NCBI GenBank assembly: GCA_033239005.1
Contig: BSQZ01000039.1
Coordinates: forward strand, 4,049,816-4,113,815
Direction: 5' to 3'
Source: Lamellibrachia satsuma
Lineage: Eukaryota; Annelida; Polychaeta; Sabellida; Siboglinidae
Length of the DNA stretch: 64,000 nucleotides
The translations under genes were made by a program, and so were the position numbers. The notes below the pieces were generated by a model. It was not told where the DNA came from. It saw nothing but the letters and a program-made list of their open reading frames with translations, and ran no database searches. Positions within the stretch are counted from its first letter, which is position 1. The number at the start of each line of letters is the position of its first letter. Positions 46,628-61,740 of this stretch are shown one piece after another.

Positions 46628-49600
46628 GTCAGTACTTCCTACCCGACGCGCCCGTGTCACAGCTATTGTGTGCGTTGCGTGCAGAATTGATCTTGACACT
46701 GTTGTAGTAATGTCACGAATGTTTGTCGTGTCTACCTAGTCTGTTTACATTTCCTCAAGCAGGCATTACGTGGCACGTGCTACATCCACTCGAAGTGAGC
46801 GTCCACAATGGGGGTAAATAATCGTTTTGGACCCAGCGATGGGTTGATGCAACAAATCGGATCTGTTTCGTCATGGGTAAAATACCCCCGTATTGCCCAA
46901 CTGTGTAAAGTTCCGCTCTGTAGCGACGCGCGTTTTCCAGTCGTATGTGCATGTTAAATATATACCACCACGCCCACGACTGTATCAATACCGGCAGTAT
47001 TCAGTAATACAGTATGCGTGCAGGCTTCTCTGTTGATTTATGTGTTGTGTTTGTACAAAGTCATCTCTCTGTAATTACCCACATTAAGCTCAGGTTGAAT
47101 ATCGACACGCCTCAGAGCAGATGGTAAATAGGTGTTACATAATTTGAGACAGGCGAAGGAGGGTGTTGAAGATTACCCACGAGAGCAAGGGGGCAACCAA
47201 TCAGCGACTGTGTTTCAGTCATGAGATCGGACAAGCCCACAGGTGCTGCGATCTGATTGGCTGACGCTGCTGCATGTTGTTTCTAAAAATATATTAATTT
47301 AGGAAGGGAGTGCTCACAGTGCTCCTGATAATGGGAAAAATATATCGTCTTGTCTTGAAAGTGGACCACAATAATAATTTAGTTAATATCAACATAGTCA
47401 TAGACATAGACCATGGTCGTCCTGAAACTTAGCAAAGCCTTGAGCAGTGACATATTCTGACTAGTACTAGTAGTGACTACCAAGAATGGCAAAGCCAAGC
47501 CCAAGGCAAGGCCAAGGGCAGACAAGTGCAATTTCACACTGTCATGAAAAGGACATTTTTACCTTCAATTCATTATTGGCTGAATTTTATTGTTTAACTT
47601 TGCACATAAATATTGATGATACCTGACAACTTAAATGTTTACAAATTGTTATGGGTAGGTTAGTTTCATTGCAAGTGTGTAGTCATAAAATTATTGTAAT
47701 TTACTATTGCAAATAGTTGTGTTTGTCGTTCTAGTTGATACTGGAGACACTGTATAAACATTATATAAATAAAAACAGTATACACATGTCTTGTTGTATT
47801 TTCCACTTTAATTGAAATGTTATTATTTAATTGGCAGCTTTTACCAGTGACATTATGATTGTTATAACATTTCTATATTTGTGAGTTAATTGTGACTAAA
47901 ATGGTAATAATATTTTTGGTCCGGATAATAACTACACATTTAGTTATTGTAATGAAAATAAAGATTAGTTATTGAACCCAATCCTGTCTGTGGTGCCGTG
48001 TCACCGTTACCTGTAGGATGACCCTTGTGCACCAACCAACCCACCTCTTGTCAAACACAAATTATGGATGAATCAAATTGGTCTATGTCCCATGATGTGT
48101 AAATAAGCACAGATGACTAGAATGTCACATATAGAACACCTGTCAACTACAAGTCCACTGTTCACTGCCTTTAGGAATAGCAGCATTCTCTCTCACTCAA
48201 GGCTGAGTCCAATTACGTAACTGTAATAATGTAATGAATTACAGACAACATTCTGTGATTGTGATTGATTCTGGTTTTAACACTATATGCCATACATTGG
48301 ATATACTTAACAAATAACAACAAACATTAATCAGTTAAAATGATGAGCCAGGACTTAGGGATCAGACAAACATTATCATGCCCTCACAATTTATATTTTG
48401 CATTTTAGGATACTTTCCACGTACAATTTGTTTACAACCTTTCTGTGTTATCAAAGACACGATACACTGTTTAATATCAACAAATCGTGCACATTCGTGA
48501 CCAAAACCAGGATCTGCCACTGCGTGAATGGGCAGCTTTTATACAGTAATAGCTGCATGGCATTGCTGTATTCAGTGTAGTGTGTGACAACATCATCGGT
48601 GTTCTGAGAGGCACACCCGTTGCCAGCGAAATGAGTCAAGTCTGGCATGATAAGATCACTTGATAAGATTACTTCCTTGATTTAGAGGAGAACATTGGCT
48701 TGTAAAGACTTTATACCAGACACATGGCAACAGGCAGAGAGAGAATTTTGAATAGTAATGAGGAAGTCTGTCGAAGGAGTGTCGATGGCGATCATCTACG
48801 ATGAATCACATTTATTAGGATATGTATACATGTATATATCTAATTAATATAATTATATTTATTTTAAAAATATAATGTTAATAATATATGTGTGTGCAGT
48901 ATTTTTTATGGTTCAGCTCATTCGAGCAATGCATAATTTCATACATGGGCAAACCATGTTTTTTTCTGTCCTTTAAAAACAATTCATATGTAATATCACA
49001 AATCAATGTGTTGAAGAGAGTTATTTATTAATTACTATAAAGTTTGGAAAATGAATATTATAGTTTTTTTATTCACTAAATGTTACATTAATTATATTAA
49101 TCTCATACAAACATAGCATGATTTCATACGTACAATTTGCCTGTATGAAACACAGTCTATATTGTATGATCCTCACGAAAAGCACAACGCTGGTGGAACA
49201 AAATAAGAGAGTATTTTTGTGACGTCAGCATTTAAGCAATAAAATTGCATCATTCCCTCAAAACAACGTTTGTGTGTGCATGCATGCCAGACATGCCCGT
49301 TACCCAATGAATACCTCCAGGCATCACCCTACTGTACATGCAGTGCTCTGATAATTGCAGTGCTCCAGTAAAGATCATAAAAGACAACAAAGCTCAGACT
49401 GCAAACTGTGGCTGTTTTTATCTGGAGTATTATCCATTCAAACCAAAAGCTTGTTATTTTGTATACCATTGTTAGTCCTTGTTCACTAGCCATGTGGAGA
49501 TTGTGGCTTTTGGTAAACAGCTTAAAAGTCTTCACCATTTTCTCTTTGATGAATATTTTTGAATACGCACATTGAACACAATAATATATGGCTGTGCAGT

Positions 49601-52600
49601 TTTATGAACTAAAATGAAATATTCTAGCTTGGCATTTTAGTTTGGAGGATGTGACTGCAATTGTCACACATAAATCCTCAACGTTTGAACACAAAGCCTT
49701 AGGTTTTGATGCCAAATAATGGCTAACATTATCAAGCTTATTTTTTCTCAAAACAAAATTGTAGGCTCTGATGAGAACTTTCCTATCAGTCTATAGCAGG
49801 GGAATTACCAACTTGTGTTGTTCTTACCAATCTGTTACGCAATTTTTTCACACGGTTGTCAGTTAAAAAACAGGCCTGACCCTACAATTTGTAGTGTCAT
49901 CCAAACATTTGACATTCATTGACATGACTACATGTTGCATCATGTCAAATAATGTGCATGACTTTGCTTGACATGCTCTGACGGCCTTGGTTGACTTTGG
50001 AGTATCATATTGCAAGTCTCCCACACATCAAGTCATTCATCTTTCTCTTGTCTGGACGATTAAATCTACGTCTGGGTTAATCTGACACATCCAACACAGT
50101 CAACATTGCATGCTGCATAAATGTAGAGAAGTACAAGTGATATTGTGAAATTATTGTGAAATCGTGGATTAGCGTAGGAACTATATTCTAGCATGTTGAC
50201 TGCCCAAAGATGTTTTAAGGAACCACAATTGCATAAATGATATGACAATTATCTGTTTATGAATATTGACCTTGCCAGTCACCATGCAGTGAAGACATGA
50301 TATTCAAGTTGAAACAGTCAGATTAAACAGGTAACAATTAAATTATATAAAACAATACTGGTTCACGAAGACTTCTTTTCAGTGACCCACTACATCTGTT
50401 CGTTGTTTTGTGTACCAAGGTATTTTTTGTAAAATGTTTTGTTTTATATAAATACCATGGTAAACAAAACATTCAACAATAAATACCAAACAAATTTCTC
50501 TCTCAATATACACCATGATAGAAAAAGCAACATTTTGTAATAAATACATTGTACCATGGTAGTCAAAACATTTCACAATAAATACTATTTATGAAATGTT
50601 TTGTCTACCATGTTATTTATTGTAAAATGTAGTCTCGTGGTTACTGAGGCTGGCAGTTAGCGCAAGTAAAGAAGATGAAATTTAGATACATGGTGAAATC
50701 AGCCAAATGTTAGAGCACTTTTGATCTGTCCCCCAGTGGAAGGTAGATCAATAGATCAACATGAAGACTGGATGTGGATGATGTTATAGAGCTTGATTGA
50801 TCCTTCCCCGGGCAGGGCAGATCAATAGATCAACGTTGATCAGGAGAATGTAATGTTCTGACTGTAAGATCATTGCACATTGACTAGGTGCATCCTAATA
50901 GTATTTAACAAGATTCTCATCCAAAGCAAAACACTGAGAATGCTGAAGGCGAGTGGACAAAGAAGCCATTGTCTTATCGAGAGTCCATACATTTTTGTTT
51001 TGTCTATCTTACCCTTATTAGATACCTGTTGACCAGTTTTATTGTTTAGACATTCAAACTGCTAGAATTTACACTTGTAATCAGTAGAACATTTGTTCCA
51101 TTCATTCATCGTCCTCTGTGAGAATCAATATTTTTCCATGTATGTCCAGTGTACATTCTGTTGCTGGTGTTGTTGTGTGCCCTCCGACTATACAACTTTC
51201 CCTTCAAGGTTTGACAAAAATAGTTCTATCAATATAATTATATTCATAACGAATCAATATTTAAAAACTTCTATATTTTCCTCTCCTCTTAATTTGTTCA
51301 TCTCCAGTGTTTAACCATATGCTTCATTCTTGTAGGCTTTTTTATATTATCTAAATGGTGCACTGTTGAATCAGCGTATCACTGAATGATATAGTGTATC
51401 ATGGCCTGTACACTTGAATAGTGTATAATTTCGTTCATTGACCCAAAGGCCACGGTACATCTTAATCTTTTGTCTTCGAAGTTGATTTGGTGAAATAAAA
51501 AAATCAGATTGACCAATCAAAAGTGTTGGTTGTTTGATAAAAAGTGATTATTTACCGTCTGCAAAACATATTAGGTGTTAGCTAAAAGATTTGTTTGCCT
51601 AGCTAGAAGTGGAATCTATAAAAATTAATTAATACTCTGTTAGATGTATTTGTCTAGTTTTTAACGCTCATCGGTTGTTGCGTTTGTTCACCAGGTGGCA
51701 TCACAGGTGGCATTGAGATCTGCATTACGTTCCCGACGGAGTACGTCAAGACGCAGCTTCAGTTGGACGAGAAGACCGGTACGACGAAACGCTACAAGGG
51801 GATCATCGATTGTGTGAAACAGACAGTGAAACAACATGGCGTACTGGGACTGTACAGGGGGCTTAGTGTACTGCTTTATGGCTCCATACCCAAGTCTGCT
51901 GTTCGGTGAGTGCATAACACTTCACATGTTTTGGAACTCACATGACCCAAAATCTGTGTCAACATTTTCAGTTCTACTCTTCCATTGTTGTTTTTTTATA
52001 ATCAGTCCAAAATTTAGTGATGGTGCAGTAATTTTAATTCTTATTATTGTTGTATATGTGTCATATGTTATCTAATTAAACCATAATTATTGAAACATTC
52101 TGAATGTTTTCCTGAATACGTATATAAATCTGCAATGCTACAGTGAATCGTGATCGCTAAAAATTGTGTTTTATTTTATTCGGTTGCTGTGGTAATATAA
52201 GTCCGAGCCACAGCACAATTAATAATGATAATAATAATAATGCTCTAAATAGTGGGTCAGCCATTTAATTTTACGTACTCATGTAGCTTGGTATGTAAAT
52301 GTTAAATGCACATTTGATATCATGTTATGGTTTAGTGAAAAACTGCACATTATTAACAGCAGTATTTTTATAACCTTCACTCCAGCATTCACCATACGTG
52401 ACCCCACACTTTCAGAAATGGTGCACCCAAATAATTTCTCATTTTTCCTTATCAGAATGCACAAAAACTTACATACCCATGATCGTGGACACCAAAAAAA
52501 CATGCAGACTTTTTTTTTTAATAAATCGTTATAGGTCCACCCAGTCTTTTTGATCATACAAGTAAATTAACAATGATTAGAGCTGTATCAACCAGGGTGT

Positions 52601-55600
52601 TGACCTTGAATTTCACATAGCTCTGACCTTCCATGAGCTTGGCAGTGCCAGACTGGAGTAAAACTCCCAGGAGTGAGTTATTTGGGTCAAAGGGGTGTAG
52701 AAACTCAGCAGAGATGAGTAGCTCTGAGAAGACAGAGCCACCCAGTGCCCAGGGTTCTGGGTCATTGGCTTGTGAAATCTGATAATGTCAGAAGGCCATG
52801 TGCATTACAAGCAGTAACAGTGTCTACTGTGGTGTTGACAGGTTGAATGATGTCACATTTCATAAACAGGTTCCTGACGTAGTTTAAGTTCAACCACAAC
52901 ACATGTCAGGGCTGTTTTGAATTGTAACTTGTTATGGTCCCAGACTTCCATTGAAGCCTGTCCACCACACGAGGAAGTATAGTTCTTAATTTATTTACTC
53001 CATTTAGTCCAGTCTTGGATTAACATAAGTTTTTCCATGACAGGTTACACATTTACCCCCTGTGTGGGATCATTTCCCAGGCATTGACACCAGGTAGAAA
53101 GGACCCATGTCTTTTAATGTCATATCTGAAAGGCACAGACAAAGTGAGGAGAACGAAATTGCCCACGTTTCGATACAGTAATAACAAGTTAGATATACAG
53201 TACCCTGATCTTGTTGTTACCCTGAATGGTACTAAAATATATTATTTCACAGTGGTCACCATGTCACATTTATGTGGTGATTTTCAGTAAGCCACAACAA
53301 GTGAAATAAGGCTACTTTGTGTTATTGTGTGGGACCTGCTATAGCTACAGGGTAGACACTCCCGTGTTACTGTGTGGGACCTGCTATAGCTACAGGGTAG
53401 ACACTCCGTGTTATTGTGTGGGACCTGCTATAGCTACAGGGTAGACACTCCGTGTTACTGTGTGGGACCTGTTATAGCTACATGGTAGACACTCCGTGTT
53501 ATTGTGTGGGACCTGCTATAGCTTCAGGGTAGACACTCCGTGTTATTGTGTGGGACCTGCTATAGCTACAGGGTAGACACTCCGTGTTATTGTGTGGGAC
53601 CTGCTATAGCTACAGGGTAGACACTCCGTGTTATTGTGTGGGACCTGCTATAGCTACAGGGTAGACACTCCCGTGTTATTGTGTGGGACCTGCTATAGCT
53701 ACAGGGTAGACACTCCGTGTTATTGTGTGGGACCTGCTATAGCTACAGAGTAGACACTCCGTGTTATTGTGTGGGACCTGCTATAGCTACATGGTAGACA
53801 CTCCGTGTTATTGTGTGGGACCTGCTATAGCTACATGGTAGACACTCCGTGTTATTGTGTGGGACCTGCTATAGCTACAGGGTAGACACTCCGTGTTACT
53901 GTGTGGGACCTGCTATAGCTACAGGGTAGAAAGCCAGGAACCTATGTACAGCGTTTTGGTGTCTTATCCATAATACATGGTGTGTTGACTCATACAATAT
54001 ATATCCCCCAAAAATTTTTAAAATAATTTGACACTATAAATCTGTTAATTATGAATTATAATACAATAAGAGAAACTAAATCAGGGTGTGACCAGGCAGG
54101 AAAGTGTTGAAAGGTTTTTATTTATTTAACATAATATTTATTAGTATGGTGGCTCCTATGAGTAATTCAACTATTGCTGTTCACAATCATAATCTTGCGT
54201 GATTGATCATTTTCGATTATGTCCATTTTGCATTTCATTCCCTGACGTTCTATGATTTATAGGCCTTAGATCATGACAAGACATTGAGTACAAATATGTC
54301 AGGAAGAGAAAAGACTTCTGATTGGCTATTCTGCGTCCTTCTCCCTGTTGCTGGCCAATGAAAGCCTTTGTATTATTAACTCTGTTGATTAGCGTCAGCG
54401 AAGTCAGGCATGGAAAGCAAGGATTGAAGTCACTTTCTTGAATCCTGTCGCTAGTTCGTGAGTGGCAGGGAACAAACGAAATAATAAAAAAAAGAAAAAA
54501 TTGGACCCGAGTCTGCCATACATGTTGATCTACGTACATACTTCGACATGGGGAAACCACAAATAAAAAACTGTTTTGTTTCTTTTCCATTGATATATTA
54601 CTACAAAAATAGAAACAGTGACCGTGATATTTATAAAATATATTGATTAACTTATATGATCGGTTAGATAAACCAATGATCGATCATTACAATTTTACCA
54701 ATTCACAGCACCATCTGTGATAGTGATCAGGTTTGGTCTTGGTAGGAAACTGCCTGGCCTACTCAATTAATTTACGTCAGTTGGTGATGAATAAATCATT
54801 CACATGTACTTTTTGTCTGAAGTAAATAAACAATTATTGACTGAAATCAAATGCCCACTGTTACGGTGTTATGTTGCATCTTTTTGGGGTCAAATACACA
54901 CTTCCAAATTCCATTTCCTACTGAGTGTGTGCGGCAGTTACAAGAGATTTATGTTTTGTCAAGATAAACAAACCAGTTTTTCATCTCTAGGAACTTGGGT
55001 GTGACAGATAGTGTTAGGAGAACCTTATCAAATGACAGTTTTTTGTTTGGAGACATGAGACAGACATGATTCAGTTGGCTGCACTTAAGATGGTGAAAAG
55101 GTGTTGCACTGATGTAGTTACACATTTCACGGTCTGCTACATATCAGGCTGCTGGTCAGAGATGAACTAGGGTCAGACCACATTTGATTTCCCCATAGGC
55201 CGCCATTATAACAGATCTTTAGATTCCTGGAACATTTTTCATACGATTTTCTTTAAAATTTCACAGCACATTTATCCTGTATTTATCCTGTTGTGTTAAT
55301 AGAGGATAAATGACATACCTCATTTTTCAGAAAAAAGCACCCAAAGCTGAAACCCTTAAATTTCAGCCTAGTCCAGTGACTGATTTTTAAATGTTGGTAT
55401 GTTCAGCAGAATTGGCAGTGTAGCGATTCGCGAGCGGTCAGCGTCTGTCTATTGGCATCAAATGAAAGATAATAATTTACTTTTCTAATGTATCTGATGT
55501 GAGAGTGCTCGGAAAAATGCGCAATCCCCACTTTCCCGTGGACTCTTCACAAGGATAAAGGCGGACAGATCCTAAATGTGGCCAAGGCACAATTACTCCA

Positions 55601-58221
55601 GCTAGGAGGTGACCCAAGACATAATAATTATTAACTTCAAGCATCTGATGTTGCTTTTGTAAGAAAATGAAGTAATTACTCCAATCCTCAGGGCAGAGTA
55701 GCTCAAGGGGGGGTCTAGAGCACCCATTTTATTGGCCACCAAATGGGTCAGCACCCCTTGTAATGCTGCTGATGGTGTGCTATGGAAAAAAAATTATTAC
55801 AGTTACATATGAAATATTAATTGGTTAAAAACCAGATGTGCCATTTCATGTCATGTAAAGAAATTCCATTATATATTGCTTTTTACCTTCAGCACTTTAA
55901 GTTGCCTAGATCCAATAAAATGGACCTCTCCTTTGACACAAAGCTGCATCCCAATGTGTTTGTTTTGATACTGTCCGCATCTTCTATTTCTATACAATTT
56001 ACTTGATTTTAGCCCAACTTGCTTCCACAAAGACCATTGATAAGTCAGTAAAGTAGTTGCAAATATTGTTTGGTTTTGCCAAACCTTTTGTACCGCAATG
56101 ACTTAATAATATTTATATTGTATTTTAACCGCCTGACTGACATTTATATTAAATAATAACTAGAGGTAATTTTTTGGTGATTTTAAGCCAGTATACCAGA
56201 GTTGTAGATATGGAAAATGCAAACACTATTTGATTATATGCATTTCAGTTCAGTATATAATTATAAACAATTAATAATAATAAAGATTAGTGACTGGATC
56301 TGGTTCAGTCAAAACTCACAATTACTCATTAAGCTCACATTTGAAAAAAAAATATGGTATATACCAACATGTCAAAAACGTATTGCACTACCTTGGTATG
56401 TGTCATGCAGAAAAATATTGCAATATACTGGTATACCAATAATGTCACGCAACACTAGCAAATTCCATTCACCACATTGACAAGTCACTGCTGAAAATCC
56501 TACTAAGTTGCACAGATTAGCTGCGTGTTGTATGAACAGATCTGATTAATTTCTCAGTTATTTCCATGAAGTTGAGTTTCCTCACTGTCTGAAAAGTTTC
56601 CTGTGGTAAGAGATGGCACCCTGGGAAGATTTCAGTTCTTGGGTCTATGCTGTAAGATTATTGATATTGTTGTTATGTCGTTCCTTGCTGGTCTTAGGTG
56701 GAATTATAAGTATACCTGTATTCAAATATGCATATTTAAAATATGTAATCCCACCAGTAATTAAAATAATATTTCTGAGATTCAAAGAGTACTGTGTGAA
56801 ATTTTCATTTCCAATAATTTCTGTAATATTTCCTTGGAAGATATGTTATCACTGCCATGAGCATAGCAAAAGCTGTTAATAACTTGCCTTGCATAGAATC
56901 CTTCAAAGTATTTAATGGCTAATTCCGTGTCAAATCAACCAGTGGTCAAAAAGTTGATATCTCGGAATTTGCTTAATTTAACCAATGAATAAGTGGCTAT
57001 ACCTGAGCACTCCTGTACAAAAACTAAGGATTTGAATGCATATTGTGTCTGTAATGCTCTATAATGTAAACGGGGGAAAGCACCCCAAAACGCACCCATT
57101 ATTTTTATCTGTTGTCGGGTGCATCTAATTTACAATGTTTACAAGCTACAGATCTGAAATTTGCTGAATAGAATTGCTGTAGACATATTGGTGCAGGTTA
57201 TCTATGCAAAATTCAAGAATGGTAGGACAATTGGTATACTGGGTGCACGAAAATGGAAAACAACATTAAAAAAATTTCTGAGAAGGATTTCAGCAGTCTG
57301 TATTTCTTGTGTTACAGTACAATGTCCACATTGCCACCATCTAATGCCTGGCATACTGGCAATAACCTGTTAGTTCAGTAGGTTTCTAGTTGACATACTT
57401 TCAGAATAATTCAGCCTTAAAGTTTTTCTATATTTTATGAATTTCAGCACCCAAAATGAGAATGTGGGACGAGTCCTATTACCACAATTTTTTAAACTGT
57501 GCATATTGCTCTATTATAGGTAAACAACATATTGCTCTATTATAGGTAAACAACATATTGCTCTATTATAGGTAAACAACATATTGCTCTATTATAGGTA
57601 AACAACATATTGCTCTATTATAGGTAAACAACATATTGCTCTATTATAGGTAAACAACATATTGCTCTATTATAGGTAAACAACATATTGCTCTATTATA
57701 GCTAAACAACATATTGCTCTATTATAGGTAAACAACATATTGCTCTGTTATAGGTAAACAACATATTGCTCTGTTATAGGTAAACAACATATTGCTCTAT
57801 TATAGCTAAACAACATATTGCTCTATTATAGGTAAACAACATATTGCTCTATTATAGCTAAACAACATATTGCTCTATTATAGGTAAACAACATATTGCT
57901 CTATTATAGGTAAACAACATATTGCTCTGTTATAGGTAAACAACATATTGCTCTATTATAGGTAAACAACATATTGCTCTGTTATAGGTAAACAACATAT
58001 TGCTCTATTATAGGTAAACAACATATTGCTCTATTATAGGTAAACAACATATTGAAATTTCACGACATTTTATCCATCATTTTTATCTGATTTTATTTAT
58101 AAGTAACATTTTTTCATCGTCCATTTTAATAATGCTCTGTTTACAACATCAGTATTATATGTTGTTGTTTTGTTCTAATTTAAATATTCTCATCCGTTTT
58201 TCTTATGCCACATAAATTTAT

Positions 58222-58262
<41 letters not shown>

Positions 58263-61200
58263 ATAATGTTCTTGAACTTGTATTTTTTTTTTCATGGACT
58301 CTTTTATACATTACTTACAATTGTTTAACTAATTAATTATGTAAAGCACTTTGAACCATTGAGATGGGAAGACTATATGAAGAGGGATTTGTTGGGAGAG
58401 GGAGGGGAGTGGGGAGCGAGAGATGGGGAATGGAGACAGGTGGTGCTGGAGCAGTGGTGGAAGAATGGGGAAAAACGACGACGGGTATCGGTGACAGCCT
58501 CACCCCGGACTATAGGGATAAAGAGGATAGAAACTTTGAGGTTTTAAAGGATATTGTACAATATATAATTGAGAATTATATGTTATATATTATTATTATA
58601 TAAAATTGTCATCTCTCCGTGCAGGTTTGGTGCATTTGAAGAGTTCAAGAAGCGGGCCGTTAGTGCTGATGGCTCACTGGCTCCACACAAGAAATTACTA
58701 TGTGGTTTAGGTGGGTCAGTTATTCATCTGGCTGCTTCGTTGTTTCTCAATCCCGTCATTGCATAACTTCACTTCATTTAAGCATGTGGCTTGCCTCATT
58801 AACATTACATAAATTACACAATTATTCTTATCTGACAAATGTTGAAGTTATGCAATCAACGTAATTAATACTTGACCATTGATTTAATTACAACAGACCA
58901 TTGTTACTCCAACTGTTTGATGACCATTTGAGTCTGGCTAATTGCTTTCCACTCTATCATTAATGATTTGCAGACATGCAGTCATTCAGTCAAACATATT
59001 TATTTCTGACAACACTCGACATCATCATACAGGCAGTGCACTGTGGCATGATATAAATCATGAATATGTGTACAAGGGTTTGCCAAAATGTGGTTGTTGT
59101 AACTAATCGTGTATCAGAAAGAGAGCTGAAGAATAAACGTATGTTTACTCCTGTCTCCCCCTATAAAGTAGATTACTAATTACCAGACCTGGGGCGATTC
59201 CAACTCCGGAATCGGAATCAAAGGACGATGTGCTGGAATCGGAGTTTGAATCGTTCGGAGTTAATTTAGTGGAATCGGAGTCGGGATTGTTTGGAGTTAA
59301 TTTAGTGGAATCGGAGTTGGAATCAGTTGGAGTGGAATCGGAGTCGGAATCATTTGGAGTGGAGTTGTAATCAGAATCACATCGAGTGGAATCGGAATCG
59401 TCATGAATGTCACTACTAGTGTTTGCACAGAAAAGCCACAGGTCCTTCCACATGGGACATGGCTAATTGCAATTTTCTTTTATTGGTATCTCCCTACTCA
59501 CTGGCCAGTCACTGCTAGTTTTTGCTCAGAAAAGCCACAGATCCTTTTGAAGGACTAAATCCTTTGGTTTTATTGGCAGTTTGTCAGAAGAGTCTTCATA
59601 TGCCTGGTTCAGATCTGGCCTGGTCATACCTGGATCATGGCTAATTGCAATTTACTTTTACCGATTTCTCATTGCTAGTGTTTGCACAGAATCATACAAA
59701 CCCTTCTAAAGGATTAAATCAAAAGTTGTGCTGGAGTCAGCATCGGAATCAAAAGTTGTACTGGAGTCGGAATCAGAATCAGAATCGAACTGAGACAACC
59801 AGAGTTGGAATTGGAATCGAAACGGTCTGCTGGAGTCGGAACCGGAGTCAGAATCGTTGAAGCGGAATCGAACCCATGTTTGCTAATTACAACATTTATG
59901 CAGATGAAAATTTTTTAGAATATTTATCGGTAGTAGTTGTTTGGAATAGAATCAGCATTATAGTTAGGGTTAGCAGTATTATTTTTTCTGGGCTACAGAT
60001 GATATTTTTTGTCCTATTGTTACAAGCATTTTCGCTAAGTCTTTAGTAACTGTGCGGAATATCTGACATCAGATATATGACGCGGTTATTTGCCTTCTTA
60101 AAACTGCACATTCCTCCCTGGAAATGTTCTTACGGAGTAGGTGAAATAAGAAAGTGTCTTCCCATGATGCATTGCAGGTGCTGGTGTCTCGGAAGCTATA
60201 CTCATTGTTACGCCAATGGAAACAGTTAAAGTCAAGTTCATCAACGACCAGGCTTCAGCCAATCCCCGCTTCCGTGGCTTTTTCCATGGGGTTAGGGCAA
60301 TTATAAAACAGGAGGGTAAGTTGTGACAGGGTGTTTACGTCAGCAGTGTGGGGTTTAATTTGCCCCAACAAGATACACAAAATATTCACTGGTTTTATAG
60401 CTGAATTTATCTTCTTTCACATGGGCCTGGTCATATTTCTTGGATGAGTGATTGTTTGATATGCTACTGCATGTGTCAGCGTCATGAACATTTTAAAGAA
60501 ATTGCTTGTGTTTGGCCATGACTCATTAAATAGTATCTACTTAAAGTATTTAGCATCCCATGATGGTAATGTTTCCAGAGGCAGTTAACATCATCATGGA
60601 AGCCATAAATAATTGGCCTCATAATAGGTGAGTGGTTAACACAGAGACTTATAATATTTGGGACTTAATTTGCCCTCCCAATGTAGCCTCTCGTAGTTAC
60701 ATTTATCTAAGTTATCTCCTTCAAATGAGAGCTGTCAATTGGCTTATCTATATTGCTGTGGTGGTGGCCATTTTGGATTTATACAAAGTAGGTCAACTCT
60801 TCATAGTTCACACTTATTATGAGTCCTATGACACCAGTCATCAAGTAAAAAAAAAGATAACTATATATCTCGCTGGGATGATAAATTTATCACAGATTAC
60901 ATTAACACAGTATGATATTTGCAGTGTACAGAGTGATATGTGATTTTAGCCAAATTATTAAACTAACATTTGCTAGCTTCGACCAATATGGCTTTAAATT
61001 TATTTTTCCATGAAATCCTTTACTAAACGCATGGCTCTTTGTCCACCCAGGGATCAAGGGTGTATATCAGGGTTTGACCGCAACAATCATGAAGCAGGGG
61101 TCAAATCAGGCGATGCGCTTCTACGTCGTTGAGACACTCAAAGACATGTATCGTGCGGGCGATCATGACAAAATTGTTCCAAAACCACTCACTGGCATAT

Positions 61201-61629
61201 TTGGCGCCACTGCAGGTGCCGTGTCCGTGTTCGGCAATACACCATTAGATGTTATCAAAACCAGGATGCAGGTATGTGAAACGTTGCTAATGCTGCATTC
61301 TGGGAGTGTCATAAAAAATTTCTAATTAATAATTTTTACTAATTAATAATAATAAGTTTATTTTATAACTGTTTTGTTGTTATGTTTCTAACGTTTGAGT
61401 TTTTAAAAAGGAGGTATTTCAGGCTGAAATGGCAGTCTTCTTTGGATTGGATATTATTCACTTAAATGTCTATATACCAATTTAAAATCTGTGTAGCAGA
61501 AACCTGTTTATTGTAGTCCACAACCTGTATAATGATCAATGACATGTATTTGCTACCTGTATGGTGGTCAATATAGCAAACATGAACCTGTCAGTAATAA
61601 TGCAGTAGACAGAAACTATATACACAATG

Positions 61630-61663
<34 letters not shown>

Positions 61664-61664
61664 G

Positions 61665-61740
<76 letters not shown>

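Noticed and set aside
59145..59453. Asp/Ser/Thr-rich minus-strand frame resembling a phosphoprotein
   Set aside because: It is the reverse reading of GGAATC/GGAGTC repeats within SLC25A1 intron 3.
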